Shown here in pieces: positions 5,564-6,339 of a DNA stretch of 6,339 nucleotides. The translations under genes were made by a program, and so were the position numbers. This DNA comes from Afipia sp. (lineage in GTDB: Bacteria > Pseudomonadota > Alphaproteobacteria > Rhizobiales > Xanthobacteraceae): assembly GCA_020056155.1 (NCBI GenBank), contig JAGVII010000607.1:1-6339 (forward strand), given 5' to 3'. Numbering within the stretch: the stretch's first letter is position 1; each line of letters opens with the position of its first letter. The notes under the pieces are model-generated. The model worked only from the letters and a program-made list of their open reading frames with translations. It had not been told where the DNA came from and made no database searches.

Positions 5564-6339
5564 ATGACTGTCGCCACGCATGGCGCGAACCGCAGTTCGC
5601 GGATCGCCGGATTTCATCGCAAGTCGCCGCAGGAGCGGCTCGATCTGGTGGCCGCATTTGCTGGCCTCGATCCGGCGACTGCGGCTCACCTTGCCGATAT
5701 GGGCAACCTGGCGCCGCAGCTTGCCGACAAGATGATCGAAAACGTCGTCGCCACGATGAATGTCCCGATTGGCATCGCGACCAATGTGAAGGTCGATGGC
5801 GAAGACGTGCTGGTGCCGATGGCGACCGAAGAGTCGTCGGTGGTCGCCGCGGTCTGCAACGCAGCGCGACAGACCTATGATGCAGGCTTTACCACGTCGG
5901 TATCCGGCACGCTGATGATCGCGCAGGTGCAGGCGGTCGATGTATCCGATCCTTACGCGGCAAGGCTCCGGCTTCTGGAGAAGCGCGACGAGATCAAGGC
6001 GATCTGCGATGCCTGCGATCCGCTGCTGGTCAAGCTCGGCGGCGGCTTCCGCGATGTCGAGGTGCGGATTCTCGATACGCTGGGCGGGCCCATGGTCATC
6101 ACGCATCTGATCGTCGATACGCGCGATGCGATGGGCGCGAACGCCGTCAACACCATGGCGGAGAAGATCGCGCCGCATATCGCGGCATGGAGCGGCGGAC
6201 GGGTGTTCCTGCGAATTCTTTCCAATCTTGCGGACCGCCGGCTCGCGCGCGCCCATGCGGTGTGGAAGCTCGCCGACATCGGCGGGGAGAGCGTGCGCGA
6301 CGGCATTATCAGCGCCTATCAGTTCGCCGAAGCCGATCC
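5564..6339 (+). CDS. mvaA: Class II (degradative-type) HMG-CoA reductase, partial (C-terminus cut by window edge)
   Basis: This enzyme interconverts mevalonate and 3-hydroxy-3-methylglutaryl-CoA with two rounds of NAD(P)(H) redox chemistry. The class II enzyme of Pseudomonas mevalonii works in the oxidative direction during growth on mevalonate and feeds HMG-CoA lyase. The 258 visible residues align along their length with that protein from memory: KMIENVVATMNVPIGIATN (56-74), DVLVPMATEESSVVAA (81-96, catalytic Glu at E90), GFTTSVSGTLMIAQVQ (108-123), KLGGGFRDVEV (157-167), HLIVDTRDAMGANAVNTMAE (181-200) and RILSNLADRRLARA (217-230). D152 falls where D146 of the P. mevalonii enzyme favours NADH. 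About 170 residues, including the catalytic Lys and His, lie beyond the window. There is no membrane anchor, as expected for class II. The ATG at 5564 has GGGAG ten bases upstream. It is divergent from the MocR-type gene. Biosynthetic use is possible but less likely, since most alphaproteobacteria make isoprenoids by the MEP pathway. Confidence 0.95.
   Translation, partial: MTVATHGANRSSRIAGFHRKSPQERLDLVAAFAGLDPATAAHLADMGNLAPQLADKMIENVVATMNVPIGIATNVKVDGEDVLVPMATEESSVVAAVCNAARQTYDAGFTTSVSGTLMIAQVQAVDVSDPYAARLRLLEKRDEIKAICDACDPLLVKLGGGFRDVEVRILDTLGGPMVITHLIVDTRDAMGANAVNTMAEKIAPHIAAWSGGRVFLRILSNLADRRLARAHAVWKLADIGGESVRDGIISAYQFAEAD

Noticed and set aside
5531..6256. Minus-strand 241-codon open frame antisense to the reductase gene
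   Set aside because: The plus-strand translation matches class II HMG-CoA reductase throughout, and the antisense product is low-complexity and Arg-rich.
1..6339. Mobile element, CRISPR array, tRNA or other structured RNA genes
   Set aside because: No terminal inverted repeats, transposase, regularly spaced repeats or tRNA-like fold were seen. The gaps are short and look like ordinary promoter or intercistronic DNA.

Overview
This window looks like part of a high-GC alphaproteobacterial chromosome, plausibly from the Bradyrhizobium/Rhodopseudomonas/Afipia group. That placement is an inference from the GC-rich third codon positions, the style of the branched-chain-amino-acid-type ABC transporter and the MocR-type regulator. 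No rRNA, tRNA, mobile element, CRISPR array or integration scar was seen.

Layout. Positions 1-5438 are read on the minus strand. In transcription order they hold a MocR-type regulator (5438-4032), a 235-base gap with a stem-loop, small palindromes and a probable promoter, a secreted substrate-binding protein (3796-2579), a 123-base gap with two stem-loops, the permeases LivH (2455-1601) and LivM (1599-670), and the first 224 residues of the ATPase LivG (from 673, running off the left edge). LivH/LivM are one base apart and LivM/LivG share an ATGA overlap, so the transporter genes form a tight operon. The second ATPase (LivF) would be expected beyond position 1. From 5564 a plus-strand gene begins and runs off the right edge. 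It is a class II (degradative-type) 3-hydroxy-3-methylglutaryl-CoA reductase, divergent from the regulator across 125 bases.

How the parts may work together. Class II HMG-CoA reductase of Pseudomonas mevalonii oxidises mevalonate to HMG-CoA so that mevalonate can serve as carbon source. The copy here keeps the glutamate, the DAMGAN motif and the aspartate at the position tied to NADH preference in that enzyme. With a divergent MocR regulator and a complete periplasmic-binding-protein importer next to it, the simplest model is an uptake-and-catabolism locus for mevalonate or a related branched hydroxy-acid, switched by the MocR protein. The enzyme and transporter families are firm. The shared substrate and the regulatory link are inference.

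Regulatory DNA. The reductase/regulator gap carries an inverted repeat (GTACCCAT/ATGGTAC) that covers both the ATG of the regulator and the -10 of its best promoter candidate, as expected for autoregulation. A perfect 12-bp stem-loop lies between the binding-protein gene and the permease genes, where such structures often set unequal expression.
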